Of a DNA stretch of 17,622 bases, positions 15,424 to 17,622 are shown one piece after another (the first letter of the stretch is position 1; every line of letters starts with the position of its first letter). The translations under genes were made by a program, and so were the position numbers. The stretch comes from JAFGGG01 sp964638895 (GTDB lineage: Bacteria; Spirochaetota; Spirochaetia; SZUA-6; RPPD01): positions 1-17,622 of the forward strand of contig CAZWYY010000068.1 of the NCBI GenBank assembly GCA_964638895.1, given 5' to 3'. The notes beneath the pieces were generated by a model that was given only the letters and a program-made list of their open reading frames with translations, had not been told where the DNA came from and did no database searches.

Positions 15424-15555
15424 ATGAAAAAATGGAAAAGCAACATCATGTTAGCCCTTATGTTAGTATTGACTTCCGCCGTTTTATACGTGCTTCATTA
15501 TCCCTTTGACAAGAACGCCTGCCGGGCAAACCGCTGGTATGAAACTGCACGGTAA
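15424..15555 (+). CDS. 43-residue membrane or secreted mini-protein
   Basis: A short frame from ATG 15424 to TAA 15553-15555 encodes 43 residues. It begins MKKWKSNIM, with a positively charged start, then has a hydrophobic stretch (about 9-24, LALMLVLTSAVLYVL) and a short hydrophilic tail with one Cys (position 33, DKNACRANRWYETAR). This is the layout of a single-pass inner-membrane protein or a signal peptide; the Cys does not sit in a lipobox. A strong ribosome site (GGGGAGG, 7 bases upstream) supports translation. It ends 14 bases before the ATG of the HAD phosphatase gene, so the two are probably co-transcribed. I recognise no family. It could also act as a leader coupling translation into the downstream gene. 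Confidence 0.6.
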   Translation: MKKWKSNIMLALMLVLTSAVLYVLHYPFDKNACRANRWYETAR

Positions 15556-15569
15556 AAAGGGATGAGCTT

Positions 15570-16220
15570 ATGCGCTTTCAGGCCTGTATTTTTGATCTGG
15601 ACGGGACGCTTCTCAATACGCTCGATGACATAGCCGCGGCCATGAACCGGGCGCTGGCTCTGTACGGATACCGCGGGCTTCCGGCCTCGCGCTATAAAAA
15701 GTTGGTGGGACGGGGCATTGATATGCTTGTCAGGCGCATCTTTTCTAAAAAGCACCTGAAACCGGATGTCATCCGTGGGTTGAGGGAAGAGTTCGGAAAA
15801 CAGTACCGGCTGCGTCTCACGGACACCACCGCACCGTACCGGGGTATTCCGACGTTGTTGGACAAGCTGACTGCACGCGGCCTGCCCCTTGCCGTCCTGT
15901 CCAACAAGCCCCAAGAAATGACGGCGGAGATCGTTTCCCGGCTGCTGGCGCGTTGGCCCTTTCGGATTGTACTGGGGGCCGGAAACGGGTTCCCGCTTAA
16001 GCCCGATCCCGCCGGCGCCCTATTTATCGCCCGGAAGTTGGGACTGGACCCGGGGGAGATCCTGTTGGTCGGAGACTCGGAAGCGGACATTATAACCGCG
16101 GAAAACGCCGGCATGTATGCCGTAGCCGTGACCTGGGGTTTTCGCAGCAGGTATGAGTTGAAACGAAGCGGCGCGCGGAGCTTTGTCTCACGACCGGAAC
16201 GGATATTGGATCTATTGTAG
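15570..16220 (+). CDS. HAD-superfamily phosphatase, phosphoglycolate phosphatase-like
   Basis: The 216-residue protein shows all HAD motifs: DLDGT (nucleophile Asp9, acid-base Asp11), SNKP (Ser111), Lys144 (LKPDPAG) and GDSEADI (Asp169, Asp173). The helical cap (about 15-90) is of the Gph/PGP type (C1 cap). Such enzymes dephosphorylate small molecules; 2-phosphoglycolate is the typical substrate for this subfamily and removes a by-product of DNA repair, but related members act on sugar phosphates or pyrophosphate. The length is normal. AAAAGGGATGAG before ATG 15570 provides a ribosome site. It follows the 43-residue gene closely. No terminator hairpin is visible after its stop, before the pseudogene that converges on it. 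The subfamily assignment is moderate. Confidence 0.88.
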   Translation: MRFQACIFDLDGTLLNTLDDIAAAMNRALALYGYRGLPASRYKKLVGRGIDMLVRRIFSKKHLKPDVIRGLREEFGKQYRLRLTDTTAPYRGIPTLLDKLTARGLPLAVLSNKPQEMTAEIVSRLLARWPFRIVLGAGNGFPLKPDPAGALFIARKLGLDPGEILLVGDSEADIITAENAGMYAVAVTWGFRSRYELKRSGARSFVSRPERILDLL

Positions 16221-16265
16221 CCTGCGTTTCTGATACTAATACCATATAAACACCGTATGCCTAAG
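16221..16265. other. Gap between the HAD gene and the pseudogene
   Basis: These 45 bases separate the stops of two convergent units. I see no hairpin with a U-tract, no small gene and no repeat. The G+C drop that characterises the pseudogene begins about here. Confidence 0.5.
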
Positions 16266-17588
16266 TCATTTATTTAAAGGAATTATTCTCATTCCATAAC
16301 CGGGTACGGTTAATGTGTAATTCTTATAGTTTGATAAGTTAAGAGAATCAAATGTTATGTGGGGTTCAAGTAAATCGTTTCCTGCCGTGTATGATCGCCT
16401 TTTTAACGTTGTATCACTGAAATCTAGTGTAACATTTCGCTTTTCCGGTTCTACATTTATTACGATTACAATTATATTGTTGTCTCTTTTTCTTATGAAT
16501 GCCGAATGTTTTATTATTGTCTGTTTTCACCAATTCAAAACTTCCTTCCGATAGTGCCGGATAAATATTTCTTAAACCAATCATTTTCTTATAATAATTT
16601 AGTATGGAATCAGGGTTATTCGATTCTGTTTTTACATTATAAGAGGCGTAATTCGGATTGATATTTCTAAACGGTTTTCCTGGTGTGAATCCTGATTTTT
16701 TTCCGGGAGTCCATTGCATTGGTGTTTTTAATCTGGCATCTTCATACCCAACCAAACGTAAATCGATGGTGTCCATCCCTATCTCTTCTCCATGATAAAT
16801 GAATGGGATGCCGGGGGCGATTGGTAAAATCGATGCCGCCAGTTTACATTTTTTCATTACCCTTAAATTCTTTGAAAGGTTTTAATCCTGCAAAAGAATC
16901 ATGATTTGATTGTAAAATTGAAAATTTTGCAGGATATTGAGAACCTAAATAACTCAGCCAGTTGTTTAATTTTGTGAGGTTTTCTGATTTTAGAGCACTT
17001 ATAAATTGATATTTAAAACTAAAAGATGAATGAAATCCATCACCACGCATATAAGCCGCGCCCTCAAATGATTCCGCAACAGTAAAGATGTTTGTATATT
17101 GATTAAATATTTTTCTCAATTCTTTATCCTTACCGTTTTCAATTAAGTTTCCGACAGCATCAAATCTATATCCGTCAATTCCCAGATTCAGCCAATATTT
17201 CACAACATCCTTCATATATGCTCTCACCGACGGATTTTTAAAATTCTAATCGGGTAATGTATAAAAAAAACTATAATAGTACCCTGTTTTGGTCGGATTC
17301 CATTTCTTATCACCTACCCCCTCTCCCCAATTCGGATTGATATTCGACCAGATATACCAGTCTCTGTAGGGACTATTTTTATCGGATTTTGCATCAATAA
17401 AATAGGGATGTTCGGGCGCGGAATGGTTTTTAGCACAAAATCAATTATCAATCCGATTCCTCGATTATGTGCTTCATTCGATAACCTTTTTAAATCATCC
17501 ATAGTTCCATAATCTTTTTCTATGCTTTTATAATCAACTATTCCATATCCGGCGGAATCAATATCAAAATGCTCAAAAGTCTCTTCAT
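16266..17588 (-). pseudogene. Degraded GH13 alpha-amylase/alpha-glucosidase
   Basis: Joining three reading frames recovers most of a GH13 catalytic domain: GYGIVDYKSIEKDYGTMDD, FVLNHSAPEHPYF, GIDGYRFDAVG (nucleophile Asp), FTVAESF (acid-base Glu), LQSNHD (third carboxylate), GIPFIYHGEEIGM and a C-terminal beta domain ending in IIPLNK before TGA (16266-16268). GH13 enzymes cleave or transfer alpha-glucosidic bonds. Lesions visible on the minus strand: the first ~60-70 residues (including the first strands of the barrel) are missing, with the ATG at 17586-17588 joined out of frame to internal sequence; a frameshift at the A-run 17427-17431; a TAG at 17246-17248 inside LPD-x-NF; a frameshift at the A-run 16849-16854; and an extra base at about 16502-16503. 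The region is AT-rich relative to its neighbours, suggesting acquisition from another lineage. Sequencing error is a less likely explanation, since every other gene is intact. Confidence 0.88.
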
Positions 17589-17594
17589 GGTATA

Positions 17595-17614
17595 CTCCTT
17601 ACTTAAGAATTATA
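17595..17614 (-). promoter_or_regulatory. Retained -10 and ribosome site of the GH13 pseudogene
   Basis: On the minus strand TATAAT (17609-17614) is followed 8 bases later by AAGGAG (17595-17600), then 6 bases and ATG (17586-17588). Expression signals thus survive although the coding region is ruined. Only a 16-residue peptide (MKRLLSILILIPPDME) can be read from that ATG before TAG. Confidence 0.5.
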
Positions 17615-17622
17615 TAGTGGAC

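Noticed and set aside
15520..15525. Lipobox in the 43-residue protein (Cys33)
   Set aside because: The residues before the Cys are KNA, lacking the required hydrophobic residue at -3, and the Cys lies well beyond the hydrophobic stretch.
16414..17502. Three separate small genes at the right end
   Set aside because: Their translations are consecutive pieces of one GH13 protein in shifted frames, so they are one pseudogene.
1..17622. CRISPR arrays, tRNA or rRNA genes, insertion sequences, phage genes
   Set aside because: No spaced direct repeats, cloverleaf-like segments, transposase or integrase motifs were seen on reading both strands.

Overview
The window is a stretch of ordinary chromosome from a diderm bacterium, carrying mostly cell-envelope and housekeeping genes. 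No rRNA, tRNA, CRISPR array, insertion sequence or phage gene was seen. My best guess at origin is a spirochaete. The grounds are a MurA with Asp in place of the usual catalytic Cys (known in Borrelia and some other lineages), lipoprotein signal peptides, an LptF/LptG-shaped membrane pair and a solitary NikR. This is inference; a 16S or marker-gene search would settle it. Most of the window looks close to 50% G+C. The last ~1.35 kb is clearly more AT-rich.

Layout. 1-677 (+) is the C-terminal part of an HD-GYP phosphodiesterase entering from the left. 702-2507 (-) is uvrC. 2539-3201 (-) is a membrane-anchored M23 peptidase, transcribed away from murA (3328-4608, +) across a compact divergent promoter region. 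Convergent with murA, and sharing a CTAG with its stop codon, is a two-gene minus-strand operon (7332 to 4605). It encodes two membrane proteins with the 3+3 helix plan of LptF/LptG, one of them with a TPR-like insertion. 7397-8797 (+) encodes a LysM-G5-M23 peptidase, and 8814-9224 (-) is nikR.

From 9334 a plus-strand series runs to 14287: a large lipoprotein with an apparent internal duplication, an unrecognised polytopic membrane protein, an M48 (HtpX-like) membrane protease and an esterase-like lipoprotein. The last two overlap by ATGA. A metallophosphoesterase (14321-15388, -) diverges from a previously easy-to-miss 43-codon membrane or secreted mini-protein (15424-15555, +). That is followed by a Gph-like HAD phosphatase (15570-16220, +). 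The right end (16266-17588, -) is a decaying GH13 alpha-amylase/alpha-glucosidase pseudogene. It keeps its promoter -10, ribosome binding site and ATG but has lost its N-terminal part and carries three frameshifts and a nonsense codon.

A common theme is envelope maintenance: peptidoglycan precursor synthesis (MurA), two different M23 hydrolases, LptFG-like transport, membrane proteolysis and lipoproteins. The sequence features most worth checking are: the apparent ATC start codon of the first M23 gene; the missing first metal-ligand His of the HD-GYP protein; the TPR-bearing LptG-like protein; the 43-residue protein; several genes whose promoter -10 lies so close to the start codon that their mRNAs may be leaderless; and the GH13 pseudogene.
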